From: Flammula alnicola
Taxonomy: Eukaryota > Basidiomycota > Agaricomycetes > Agaricales > Strophariaceae
Assembly (NCBI GenBank): GCA_015499995.1
Contig: JADNRV010000002.1
Span: 682,001 to 746,000, forward strand
Reading direction: 5' to 3'
DNA: 64,000 nucleotides
Both the position numbers and the translations under genes were made by a program. The notes under the pieces are model-generated. The model saw nothing but the letters and a program-made list of their open reading frames with translations, was not told where the DNA came from and ran no database searches. This document shows, in pieces, positions 45,515 through 57,540 of the stretch (positions within the stretch are counted from its first letter, which is position 1; each line of letters begins with the position of its first letter).

Positions 45515-48500
45515 CTAATTTCCAGTCGAACGGATCTGATTTAAGGCAGAACCCGCCTTGAGCCATTTTAGTTGGTCGGCCGACATGGTATGTTTTGTCG
45601 GGACTTCAAACACCGTTCCGTCTGGCTTCGTGACTTTAATTTTAATGGATGCGTCCGGTTTGCCTGCGAAGACCTCAAAGAGCCCAACGGTTTCCAGTAT
45701 ATCACCAGATCCGATCCTCGAGTAGTCTGCCTTATCGACAAACCATAAAGGGAGAACACCTTGTTTCTGAAAGAAATCAAATACGAGGTGAGTGTTGAAG
45801 AGTGGTAACATTCAGCTCATGCGAACCTTCAGGTTGGTTTCATGGATGCGGGCGAATGACCTTGCGAGAATCAAGTTGCAACCTTGTAGAGGAAGTCATT
45901 GATAAAAAGGTCGTCAAATCACACAATCCACTTGCCATAAAAACGAGGTTGAAGAGCTGCATGCTCTCGCGCACTTCCTTCGCCATAGTTATCGTCGACG
46001 ACGAGTGCCCAAGGTTGCTGTCGAGCCTTGAAACGCTTGGCGATCTCGGGGATGGTGCCGGAGGTGTTCGTGTCCTTGTCAAATGCAACGTTCATCTCGC
46101 CTCCTTCGTCATTGGTGGCCTGGGACAACAAGTTGTAGACGTCGACAGAAAAAACATAAAACATAGCGCACAGTGATAACTAGGGTTGAAATAAAATTAG
46201 GATTGCGATAGAAAACATTTCAAACACTTACGCAAGTTCTCTGAGATGTTTGTCAAGTGACCTTTGTATTTGAGCCATGGCCCCTATTATTGAGGCACGT
46301 CCAGTTAATTTTACCAGCCAACACAAAATGTGGTCGAAACTTACAGCCGCCGAAATATGATCAGTCGTGCACTTCCCACGGACGCGGAGAAGGACTTTCA
46401 AAGGAGGCAATTCCAGGTTCTCTGAAGTGAAGGGGCTCGAGAAGGGTTCCAATAGTTCCAATCGCTGAGAATCTTTTTTGATAACAACGTCTACCTCTGG
46501 TTGAGGTTTCGGTGTTGGCGCAGGATAATATGTACGATCTCCAGGAGTGAATCCATTGGCAGGCAGGTTTTGGCCGGAAGGTGCCGAAAATTTGAAGGGT
46601 TCGCCAGAAGGAAGGGTTAAGGTATCGACCATAGGGTTGAAGGAGAGTTTCCCCGAAAACGCCATGGCTGTGACGACAGTAGGAGACGCGAGGAAGTTCA
46701 TGGTTTTGCTATTGCCATCATTTCTGGATTTGAAGTTACGGTTGAAGCTGGTCAAGATAGCTATAAAGGAAATTAGTAAATCGAGAAGATAGCAATCAAC
46801 TTGATCCCACCATTTTCTTCGTCCTGATGGTCCAAGCGTTTCCACTGCGAAGAAGTCAATGATACTGTCTCCATATCTTGGACAGACTTGCCTGTCCGAT
46901 GCAAGGTCCACAAGCGTTTGCAAGAACAACAGCTCCAACATCTTGCAATGTGGAGGTTACATTGTCGCGCTCCATCGTGGCTCGAATTTGCTCAGATCCA
47001 GGAGTGCAGAGGAAGGGAACCTTGAATTATATTTTTAATTATGGAGGCATTAAGAAAAACAATAGAATCACCTTTGTTGCCAAACCAGCAACCTTTGCCT
47101 GTCGTGCCAAATCTGCAACGCTTGTCTACAGTATTGCTTAGACAAAATATGCCAGTTCAGTTATATGTTCCGCACCATATCTTCGTAAGAACTGTTTGTG
47201 CATGACCCAATGAGGCTGGCAGAGAATTCATCTTTCCATCCTTGTTCTTCGATGAACTTGCCAAATTGTGATATGGGTGTCGCAAGATCAGGAGTAAAAG
47301 GTCCATTTATGGTGGGCTCGATGTCTGACAGATTCTATAGGTAAAAGCTTTTCGTCAATTGGATGTGCTTCAGCGCAAAATGAGAAAGAATTTTCACGAT
47401 TTCAATCACGTCATCATATTGAGCACCTTCGTCAGCGCTCAAAAAGCCTTGAGTTGCTGCTTTATCGGCCGCAGTAGCGACAGGAGAACGACCGGTTGCC
47501 TTGAGATACTCTCGCATGTTCGAGCTATATGGAAAAGTTGACGTAGTAGCACCGACTTCAGCTCCCATGTTTGCAATAGTCGCCAATCCTATTAATTTCA
47601 GCTTTGTATTGATTAACAAATCAAAGAGAGGAAATTTTACCTGTGCAAGACTGAGAGGCGACTCCAGGTCCATAGTATTCCAAAATGCTTCCGGTTCCTC
47701 CCTTTAACACATTTAGAGGTTGCTAAATTCATTGTGGTATCTTTGACTTACCCTCACTGTCAACTTGCCCGCGAGATGGAGGATAAGGTCCTTTGGTGTA
47801 GCCCAGCCGTTTAATTTACCAGTTAGATGAATGCCTACCAGGAAGTCAGACGTTTATATCAAAGTGGGAAAGGTTGGATCCGGAGACTAACCGATGATGT
47901 TGGGTGCCTTGAGTTCCCAGGGTGTTCCCGTCATCGCGTCAACCGCATCGGCACCACCCACTCCAATTGCAAGCATCCCAAGGCCACCTGCATTCGGAGT
48001 ATGCGAATCTGTTGACTGTTAGAACGTGTAGAGAGCACTTCGAAAAAGCTATACATACCCGTACCCAACCTATGGAAGTGTTAGATGTAAGTAATAAAGT
48101 AACGCGAAAAGAACTCACATCAGCATTCCAGGTGCGGCATAGTTCTCAAGAACAATTTGGTGTATGATGCCGGAACCCGGTCTCCAGAATTCGATGCCAT
48201 ATTTTTGAGCAGCACTTTGCAGGAAATCAAACACTTCTTGGTTGGTGACTATAGAACGCTACAGAAGATTGAGTGGACATAATTAAACAACAGTTGTCGA
48301 CACGAACCTTCAAGTCGGACTCGGCGCCATCAACAGCCTGAATAAGATGGTCGCAATGGATACTTGTCGGAACAGCACATTCCGGAAGTCCAGCACTCAT
48401 AAACTGCAGCCTATTTACGATGAGTCACTATTCCAGCATGCAATGGCACATGGCTTACAGGGCCATCCTGTTCTTCGTGTTAGTTCGCGTTAATAGATAT

Positions 48501-48809
48501 ACAAAGCTTTCATTCGTACTGAGCAGAGGCATCTTGCATCGCAACCCTCTCTGGACGAAGCTGGAGATAAGCCTCTCCTCTGATCCTTCCACCACCGGAT
48601 AACGACGACTCTGGATCGATGATGTGACTATAGAGTATCTTCTCGGCGAGGGTCAGAGGCCTCTTGAGCACTTTACGAACATCATCGAGTTTTTGGAGAA
48701 GCAATGCATAAGGAGGAGTGATTGAGGTGCAATCCTTGTCGACTTGCGATGCATGGGTAGCGAGGGAGCGACGAAACAGAAGAGCCCTTCTGCTTAGTCG
48801 TGGTATCAT
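45515..48809 (-). CDS. Mitochondrial aconitase, Aco2-like
   Basis: Iron-sulfur hydratase. Nineteen exons (45515..45766, 45827..45882, 45936..46119, 46172..46179, 46232..46283, 46345..46760, 46811..46844, 46892..47020, 47072..47125, 47176..47334, 47398..47588, 47641..47701, 47752..47834, 47892..48008, 48059..48069, 48119..48258, 48308..48410, 48459..48467, 48520..48809) give 782 aa. Seen: an Arg-rich mitochondrial leader, [21 protein letters not shown], the cluster cysteines in [13 protein letters not shown] and NACGPCIGQ blocks, [27 protein letters not shown] and IGSGD. Introns 45883..45935 and 46845..46891 have GCAAGT donors, and three exons are only 8-11 nt. The wording is closer to the fungal Aco2 paralogue, which serves homocitrate dehydration in lysine synthesis, than to the main citrate-cycle enzyme; that is inference. 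Confidence 0.88.
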
Positions 48810-49070
48810 CGTATAGGAACCTCGCAGAGGTGAACTAACGGAACGGAAGACAAAGTATTCCCTTCAAATTTTTTCTCCGAAATTGCAGCAATATTTCTAT
48901 TTTGGATTTCAATCGGCGGCCCGGCGCGCCCGGCATCCAATAACCATAATTCCATTTGGCTCCCTGTTAACACCAATACTTATTCTCTTTTGGGTTCCCA
49001 CAAAGCAATCTTCTTCCTACTTTTCTACGGCGACGTGAATAACCAGCGAAAACAGAATCCAGAGGGCCTA

Positions 49071-52000
49071 TTAGTTGGTAATTGAACCCGTCAATCGTAT
49101 ATCACGACTGCTGGCGCCAATTAAGATGCCGGTTTGACCACTGGGAATCGACCAACGTTGATTAACAACGTCCCAGATTGACAAATCGAATCGCGAGAGT
49201 TGCATCGTAACTGTTGTGCTCTGTCCTGGCGTTAAAAATACACTGTCAAATCCTTTCAGGCTTTTGGGCGGAGAATTTGCTGAAGCTGGAAGAGCGAGGT
49301 AAAGTTGCGGGATCTGGAGTTGTCTTGATCAATTTACATACAAACAACGAAATATACGGGCTCGCACCTCGTGGCCTGCGACCGTACCATTGTTCGTTAA
49401 AGAAAAGGAGACGGTGATAACGTTGGTATGGAGCCTTATTGCCGGAGTCAGCAACAATTCTGTAAGAACCTGGAGAAAGGAAATACTAACCATGGGTCGA
49501 GTGATGAACCCAATCCCGAAGGTGCGGTCCCTGCACCAGATGAGCCAGAAACACTTAAACTCGAATATTGGAAGGTTGTGTATGACAGTCCAAATCCATA
49601 TTCGAATCTTGGAGCGATATTGGCCTGGTCAAAATGTCTGTAGTCTATGAAAAGGCCCTCGTTGTATGGAATTTGCACGGTTCCAGAGCCGCTAGTGATG
49701 ACCTGAGCAGAGTAATCGGTCGCTGCTTTTGCAATTGTGTAAGGTAATCGACCGCTGGAGATAAAGTGTGACTATAGAAATACTTGATTCTTTGGCTCAG
49801 AAATACCTTGGGTTGTAAGCGCCATATAAAACGTCCACCAATGCGTTGCCTTTGTCGACAAAATAAGTAAATTGGCGTTGGCATTGCGAGAAAAAACTAA
49901 ACCAGCTTCTTGGCCTGCAAGTCCACTCCAAACCTGAAACCCGGTGCTGATCAGCCCCATACCAATCTTATGTTACCTGACTTACCACAGCGGTAACTGA
50001 GACAAAAAGAATGGTAAATAGCTTTGAAGCACGGTAAAAAGAGGCATTCACCATTGGCATTGTTAATCCATGGTTCCATGATGATGGGACCCACACTTTG
50101 GACAACCACGATGGTATGGGAATTGATGCTAGCCACCTGGGCCACCAAGGCGTCCTGAACGAACGGTCAGGTTATTACCACAAAGTAGTAGATTCGCAAT
50201 ATTCACTCCACTGTGCCACGCCTGTAAATTATTGCGGTCACCGGCATTACCTAAAATAATATGAATGGGATGAGAAACGTCAGGCAGATAATCGAAGCAC
50301 CTTCAACAGTAATATATCCTTCCCCGGAATCGGCTATAGTAAAGTTCGGTTAGAACGGTGAAGGGATCGTTAAATTGTATTTTACTAATACCTGTAATGA
50401 AGACCAAGGCTACATCCTTTCCTTGAGCCGCAGCAGCTGCAGCATTGAGATCCGTGTCGCTTAACGATGAAGATATGGTGGTCCCGTCTGTCTGGGCCCT
50501 TGTGGTGATTGCGTCCGAAGGCTAACACAGGTTGTAAATATTTAAAATTAAATGGTTGACCAAGAGAGCACTCACCGCAATGAGATATGGGAAGTTCGCC
50601 GTCCCGCTGCCCCAACCTATGCATGATATGATTTTTTTGCCGAAAAAAAGGGAGGTATGGAAAGATGTACCCATGGCAAGCACTCCGTCATCTCCTCCTC
50701 TATCAGTATATCTGAAACACGAAGTCAAAGAGAGCGAAAACAATATGTTCCGCAAGATTTACCCATTTGGTCCCTTTGAACCAGCCCCAGCAGCATTACC
50801 AATAATACCAATGGATCTAGGAGCTTTCAGAGGCAACACATTCCCTACGTTCTTTAAGAGAACAGTGGATGCAGCGCCGATATCCCGGATAACACTAGAG
50901 CAGACCGTGGGGGTTAAACATAGCAGTTTCAAGACATATAGATGGCACACTTTTTATGATCTGCTTGCACATTTACATGCGTGTTGACAGCGGTGTTTAG
51001 ATTCCATGCGTCAAAGTTTACAGGTGGGAAGCCACTGTCCTGGCCCATGAGATACCTGGTTCAAATTAGAATGCATGAGTCCAAATTACCTTCAAGTAGT
51101 CAAAATATGAGCGCACCAAGCAGCGAGGATACGAAGTGCCATGTTCTAAACGAATTGAACCGTGAACCTCGATATTCGATGGGGGTATAATTGGACGTAC
51201 GTCGACGCGAGACTGCGGTACAGACCCAGATTGTACTGCAGAAACAAGAGAGCTGCCGAAGTAAGTTGTCCCTAAGACTCCGTTGAGGTTTGCTCAACAT
51301 AAATCAAAGACAATCTTCCCACCTGACCCCAAAGTAATGTCGCCTGAAAGATCATTCGTATATATTATGAGTCGTCAGAGCGTAGACTGTTGAAACTGCG
51401 GTACCTGGCATGGTCATCTTGGATAATCGTTAGAGCAAGGTGGCCTATAGTTGAGCGAAGACTTACATCGAGTCCTTCATTTACAGAGGTCGTCGAGTGC
51501 TGTTAGGACTGTAAGACCAATTTCTGTGGGGTCATGAATGAGCCTACCGTAGCCGACCAATCTGAACACCACATGACAATGAGTATGTCTGAAATTTTGC
51601 GATGCCCTAGATGACGAACCGGACATGACATCTAGGAATCACTCAGTCTGGAATCCGAGGCACAGTTGATGAACGTGTCCACTTACAACCCGGGAAACCG
51701 AATTCTCCTTTCAGGATGCCGTTCAACGTCTTGTCGTTTTCACAAGCGAAACTGCCATTAACTTCTTGCTGGTGAGAAAAGGATCTGGAGCAAATGAAAT
51801 TCCGTACTTTGATCTGTAGGAAATATTCGAATCAAATATTGCCTTAACCAAGATTGACGAATCCAACGAAAAATAAGATACTCAACTGTAACTGCACATC
51901 ACAGAGGCGACGTTAGCTTGGACGCTACGCAGAAACTGCAGAACACCCTTTAGATCATGCAAAGATTAACGGATATACTTATGTCTTACAGGAAGGGCGT

Positions 52001-53591
52001 AGAGTTCGTGTTGCTTTTGGCGAGTACATTAACTTTTCGGAACAAGAAAGAATTAAAAATGACATACAGTCCTGATTGTTGGTCAGCGAGAAGGATGGTC
52101 AGCGAGAGAGATGTGTCATGAGAATGGTGTGCAAACCTGTCGTCGACGTTGGAGGAACTGCTGGATCGGAAGTGTTCTTGCTCGTTGTTGATGTAATGTT
52201 TCGCGGTAGCTGATATACTTGTTAGAAAGATAAGAAGGGCTCGACGAAAGAGAAAAGACCTTGGACTCCGTTGGATTGTATACCCATAATGGTCTCGTAT
52301 GCACCTTCTCCAGAAAGGTAAGGGTCGCCACCGAAACTATATTCCACAGTTCAGAATAATCGATTTTCCACATAGTAAAAGACGTACCCTTCCCAATTTC
52401 TTCCGGCAGCAGCAACGCGCCCCAAATTCCTGATCCTCTTTCAGTAAGTGGTGTGCGAATGCACTCTGAGAACGTACATCATAGGACCCAAAGCGACGTG
52501 GACACCCTTTCCACGGAACTCAGCTCCAAGGGCCACTCCTCGCTGTCTCATCAAAGTTCGGTTAAAAGTTGCTGCCACATTGATTGCCCTGTTAAGAATT
52601 GTGTTAACTTTGAATATTAAATGACTGCAAGCTCGTTATGTTACGGTGGGAAAGCTGAAGCGTTGTCTGCATAACGAACACCGAGGGGGCTATCTGATGT
52701 ATTTCGTCCAAAATGAGATCATCAAAAATTCTTTGCCAGATAAAAGCAAGAATACCTTCTAGGCAAAGCCCTGGGAATGATATGGACGATATCGCAGGAA
52801 TATTTCCGACGCAGTTACCTATGGCACATGCCAAGTGAAAAGTTGAGAACTACACGGAAGAAAGGTAAAGGGGTTCGTGGGTCACCATTTTGCCATCCGA
52901 CGCCTAAAGTTGTTAGGTATTCAGTTCATGTGGTACCCTCCAGGCTTGAACAGCAAGCAACCGTACCTGTCGCTAAGTTCACTTTGTCTTGAAGAGAAAG
53001 CTTTTGAACTGCGGCCTGCGCCTAAGGCACAGTTCCGGAACTCAGTATGGGTCGACAACGGCTGTCGAAAACTCAATTGCTACCTTTGTATATGCAGCCT
53101 GCCATTCTGGTGACATATTTGCTGAATAGATTCAACGTAAATACCAGATCATATGATAATATCGAAATAAGTTACATGGAGTAGAGCTGGGGACGCTCGT
53201 GGTGCTCGTGGTGCTCGTAGTAGTAGTAGTTGTGGTTGTGGTTGTAGAGCGAGTAGTCGAAGACGCAGTAGTTGTTGTGATGGAGGTTGTTGAGGCCGAC
53301 GACGAACTTGCGGATCCAGGGAGGCATTGGAAGTAGTCTGAAGACTAGAATAAGCCGTCTATTCTCTGTGAAGTTAAGGAAGATGACCCACAATCATTCA
53401 GCGTCGTACAAGTCGATCCTCCAATGCAAGTTGTACCACCAGTCCTTGAAAAAAATCCGTTTGTGCCTGCTAGGTCCATGCAAAATGTTTATTTACCATC
53501 CAATACCTCCACATTGCTGGTATACAGCCTGCTGAGAGGCAACACTGCTCGCAAATGCCAGAAGAGCACCCAATAGTACGAAGCGTGCCAT
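49071..53591 (-). CDS. Secreted GH3 beta-glucosidase with N-terminal CBM1
   Basis: Extracellular enzyme that releases glucose from cello-oligosaccharides. It starts at 53591 with a signal peptide ([18 protein letters not shown]), followed by a fungal cellulose-binding module ([10 protein letters not shown]), a Thr/Ser linker and the GH3 catalytic part ([44 protein letters not shown] block, YVMSDWSAT). The Asp of SDW is the nucleophile. The C-terminal domain has [13 protein letters not shown] with the likely acid/base Glu, then [12 protein letters not shown] and the fibronectin-III-like end, with the stop at 49071. There are about two dozen short exons, not all resolved here. The YVMS(D) segment sits on a 12-nt exon (51620..51631). 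Such CBM1-GH3 enzymes are known from wood- and litter-decay fungi. Confidence 0.87.
53196..53285. repeat. Low-complexity linker repeat in the GH3 gene
   Basis: Short triplet and hexamer repeats (GTGGTGCTC, then GTAGTAGTAGTAGTT and GTGGTT) that encode, on the minus strand, the Thr/Ser linker between CBM1 and the GH3 domain. Such linkers are O-glycosylated and vary in length between strains. Confidence 0.7.
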
Positions 53592-54499
53592 CTCGAAGAA
53601 GGGAGGTTTGTTGAGGCCAAGGTCAGGCCATGCCACTGCATCGAATCCTTAACTATAGAGCTATAGCGAGGAAACCTCGGCTTGTGAAGGCTGAGAAGAC
53701 GAGGTTAACCATTAACTCTTAAAGTTCATCTGACCGCCGAGTAGACATTGCGGATAAAGGACGGATTCACAACACGAGTCTCCGAGTCCGCATGCGCTGT
53801 TCAATGCTTCCGACAGTGGTTCGCTCGGCCAAATTGCAAAATTACAACTGTAGCTTTTACATTAAGTCTTGATCGGCAAGCCTTCTGACCTCATGAAATG
53901 CTTTAGCTGACCAGGACAAAAGCCGACATCATCATTTTGGTAACTGCAGCTCGACAACCGGAAAGAGAGGTGTCCACAAGGCACCCAAGGACATCATTGG
54001 CTGAGATGTCGCCTTCAACGCGAACACATGCCCGGAATAGAACTCGGCGGTAGTTAACCGAAGTCGCTCCAGAGGACAGACGAAATATATGCAAAGCCAG
54101 GGCGATCTACAGCACGTAGTTGGCGCATAGAGGATAGAGTAAGACTAGTCAGGTTGAAGTACTTAGTATTCCCTAGGATTCGGCGGAAGACATTGACAAC
54201 TTCACCAACCCGGATCATGTGACAATGTCGCTGTCGACTCGATTCGGGTGAGTCGATGAACGAGTGCTTCAAGTCCGACTGAAAGTCGCCATCGTCGACT
54301 CATCGGCGACGACTTGCTGAGGATTTAAAGAGATTTAAATAACATACGAAAATTATGGGGGTATTTATTAGTGCGAACTATATCTATCATAGCTGTTATT
54401 AATTAGACCAGACCACTCTGGTTTAGGTGTACATGTAGACGAGGATCCTGAAATACGGTCATACAAAACAAAATGGACAACCATGGCGCGTCGGGGGAA
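53592..54499. other. Intergenic region, promoter side of the GH3 gene
   Basis: 908 nt between two minus-strand genes. The part next to 53591 is the GH3 promoter and leader; the far part is the 3' side of the oxysterol-binding protein gene. Short open frames exist, but none has good splice signals or a recognisable domain. I saw a repeated ATTTAAA word at about 54323-54340 and no clear TATA box at the expected distance. Confidence 0.4.
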
Positions 54500-57363
54500 T
54501 CACCACAAAGGTGGGACTTCTGCCTGTTTCCAACCGCGAGATCGGTTTTCCCAATAACCACCAGTGTACTGCCACTCGTCTCCCACTTGTCTAAACCACC
54601 TCGGTTGACGTTCTTCGCCTCTATTTCTTCTGTCGCGCTGCACCTGCTCGATCCTCAACTTTTCTTCCTCCGCGAGGTCCAATTCGCCGTTTTCGAGAGC
54701 TCTCACGTCCGGGCGATGACGGGAGTCTGTCGGGGGCAACTTGCCGACCAGATCGTTTGTCAACTCATTGAGAGTAATGCCATACGAGGTAAATCCATAA
54801 GATTCGGGGGCATTTTTTGGGAAGGAGTTTATTTTCCAGAGAACGTGGAGATGGGAAGCATCAAGCATTTGACACATCTGGTCGTCCCATTTTCCGTCTA
54901 ACTGGCCGGCAATGTCTCCATTGGAATCGTGTATTGTCCCAGACACGACATTCGTAGGACCCCAATACCCGTTTTGTTTGAAATCGAGAACGCAACGAAG
55001 TGGGCTTGTGGTGCTTTCGATAGTCATTTTCCCAGTGTGTTCGAAATATTTCGTGCCGACCATGAGGTTGCGCATGAATGAAGACGGTTTCTTCCTACGG
55101 AAAACAAAACCGGTCAGCGGATCACCAACCTCGACATTTGCACTCATTCCCACCAAACATAGGTGTCACTTCCTATTTTCAAGCGGTTTATTCCCAGGGG
55201 TATTACTTCCAAACTTTTGCCTGGGATGCGTGAGATGGAAATTCTCCGGCAGCAGTCAACGTGCTACTGACCCCAGAATTTGGTCCTGCCAGAGGACGTA
55301 GCGCTTAGTTCCCAATTTTCTCCTTCGGCATGATACGCTATTTCAAGGGGGTTATGGCGGACTTTCTCTGCGATAAACTTCATGCGAATATCTTCGAAAG
55401 TCTCCGCAAGCATTGGGTTGCTCCGAAGAGGATTAAAGATAGGACTATAACTGGAAGAAAGATGAACTCACAATCCTTTACGGCCAGTCCGATGTCGCGT
55501 ATGCGCATAGCCGGACATAGCGAATGCAGCTATGTACGAGATACGTGCGATGGGATCGCTCACCCTTGCTGCTTCATCCAAAAGACTGAAGTATTCGACC
55601 TCTTCAGCAGCCCTTTGAAGTAATGTTAAAGGTTCATTAAAAGTAACAGGAAAAGTGATGGTCGAAAGGTCCTGAAAATGTTTGAGTTGAATAATTCCTT
55701 GGGAGATGTAAAGCTTACTTTGCCGACATTCTTCTTCAGGATAGCGAACAAGCTTCCTTCATCAGTCGGAGCAGGGCATGGCAGCTGGGTTCTTCGTATC
55801 ACTTGCACCTGGCCGAAGGGTGTAGTTTCGGTTACCAGGATGGATGCAGACATCAGAAGAGCATCTTCGAAATCTGTATCAATGCTAGATGTGTCTGTAC
55901 TGCTGTCATTGGTGACTGACAACATCCGACTGGGAGGCTCGGACGCGTCCTGCGGCACATCCATGATAAATTCCTGCGGCCCATCATCTTCAGCGTCAAA
56001 CCACTCGACAAAACTCTCACTAGCGGTGGTCATCGAATCACGCATTGACTTGCGGGTTACAGGTGTATTTACTCGCTGGGCATGCGTTGGTGCTTCTTCT
56101 TCTTCTTCGGGCGTATAAGGAAGAGGTGGAAGGGTTTGTTGGGCTGCATCGCTTAATGATGCTTGCATAGATTTCAAGAGGGCGGAGTATTGTGCTTTGA
56201 GAACATCGAATTTTGTCCTGACTTCCTGTAGTGACTCTGGTATTGAATGATTGGTATTTTGTTGGTTGTCGCCGTTGTTGTCCTGGTGCATTGAATGAGG
56301 GTGATGGTGCGCTAAAGATGTTTTTAGTTGTCTTGAATGAAGCTGCATAGGGATAGACTCACGCCTCTTGAATATGCCGAACTTTGATTCTTTACCAGGC
56401 TTCTCGGACCTCTTATTGAGAGAATGATTTCTCGGAGGGCTTAGATCCACACAGAGATTCATGATTGAATTCTCTAGTTCGATGACGCTCTGCAACGAGG
56501 GCGAAAAGGTGAAACGTAAGTGCTTTGCTTTGAGGGATTTACCTAAACTCACATTCCCTATCTCCTCCAAGAGAACGCCAGAACGGTTGAGGTTCACACT
56601 AGCTTGACGCGAAGATTGGCGGTGTGTAGAAGCCCTCTTAGCTTCAAACCCAGTAGTGACGAATTTCCTATGACGTTGTCAGCCCAAGTAAAAGTAGGCT
56701 TTGAAATGGATGACCTAAAAGCAGACATCCAGTCATTGAAGTCGTCGGTAGAAAGACATTTGATGTGAAACGTTGCAGTGTTGGAATCAATGTGAATATC
56801 TTTGCGACCCGGAGCTGTCGAAATCGCTGCATGATTCAGGTGTATCTGGTCCCTAATAGGTTGGCCAGGCTCGAATGCATATGACAGAAGGCCAGATTGA
56901 TACAGAGTAAAGTAGCGCCGGGCAAAACCTGTGAAGCTGATGAGGGCAGTCTTTCATGAATAAGATGCTTTTCATACCTTGCATTTTCTTCCTTCTCTTC
57001 TTTAACACCCAACCTTCAAAGAGAATTGGCGGACCTGCCATGTGAACGACAGAGTTGGTTATAGAAGTAGATGAAAGTCCAAGATTGAGCGAGGCGGGTC
57101 CTAATCCTGAGATGGTGGAATCCTTTGGCGATTTCATGATTGCTAGAAGGAATGGCGCAGTTCCCAACGCCAGATGTCCAGAGTCCTCGGGGGTTTCGAC
57201 GTCGCGAGAGTGAAGGCGGAGATATGCCCAAATATGGATGGTGGGGTCGTGCAAGATTGAGGATGCAGAATAAAAGGCATCGGCTTTGAATCGGACCTGT
57301 GTGGCATGGGAGTCGCGGCGTAAGAGCCGGGATGGACGCAGAAAGACCCACCCTCGCTCGCAT
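54500..57363 (-). CDS. Oxysterol-binding protein with PH domain
   Basis: Lipid-transfer protein of the OSBP/Osh family. Ten exons, complement(54500..55094, 55154..55220, 55272..55420, 55472..55671, 55719..56311, 56363..56489, 56553..56667, 56715..56928, 56978..57296, 57352..57363), give 796 aa. Seen: a PH domain (LFEGWVLKKRRKKMQGFARRY to FNDWMSAF, residues about 90-190), a disordered acidic middle, then the lipid-binding domain (DLSTITFPVTFNEPLT, YIAAFAMSGYAHT, LAETFEDIRM, KPSSFMRNLMVGTKYFEHTG). The signature normally spelled EQVSHHPP reads EKVRHNPL here, so one of the two histidines that hold PI4P phosphate is Asn. Exon 1 is 12 nt; it was chosen because it alone joins in frame to the VRFKADAFYS exon. 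No FFAT motif was noted. Confidence 0.88.
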
Positions 57364-57540
57364 GAATCACTGCATGCATATGGGTCCGGACTGGGGTTTA
57401 TCCCACAAATTCGAATCGATGATGAGGATGTGTAAGCTGATAATCGACTCCGCAAGTACTATATAGGTGTTCATCCAATCATTCCAAGCTTTTCCACCTT
57501 CCCCCATCTCATCTACCACATATCTCGCCCAAATTAAATC
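57364..57540. promoter_or_regulatory. Compact bidirectional promoter, OSBP / 6PGDH
   Basis: Only 177 nt separate the two divergent start codons. A TATATAG word at 57460-57466 lies about 75-80 nt before the 6PGDH ATG, followed by CCAATC at 57475-57480 and a pyrimidine-rich leader. The role is inferred from position; no binding factor can be named. Confidence 0.5.

Noticed and set aside
46891..46941. Retained frame after CIGQ in the aconitase gene as coding sequence ([13 protein letters not shown])
   Set aside because: It breaks the conserved [15 protein letters not shown] run. A GC-AG intron joins the two parts exactly.
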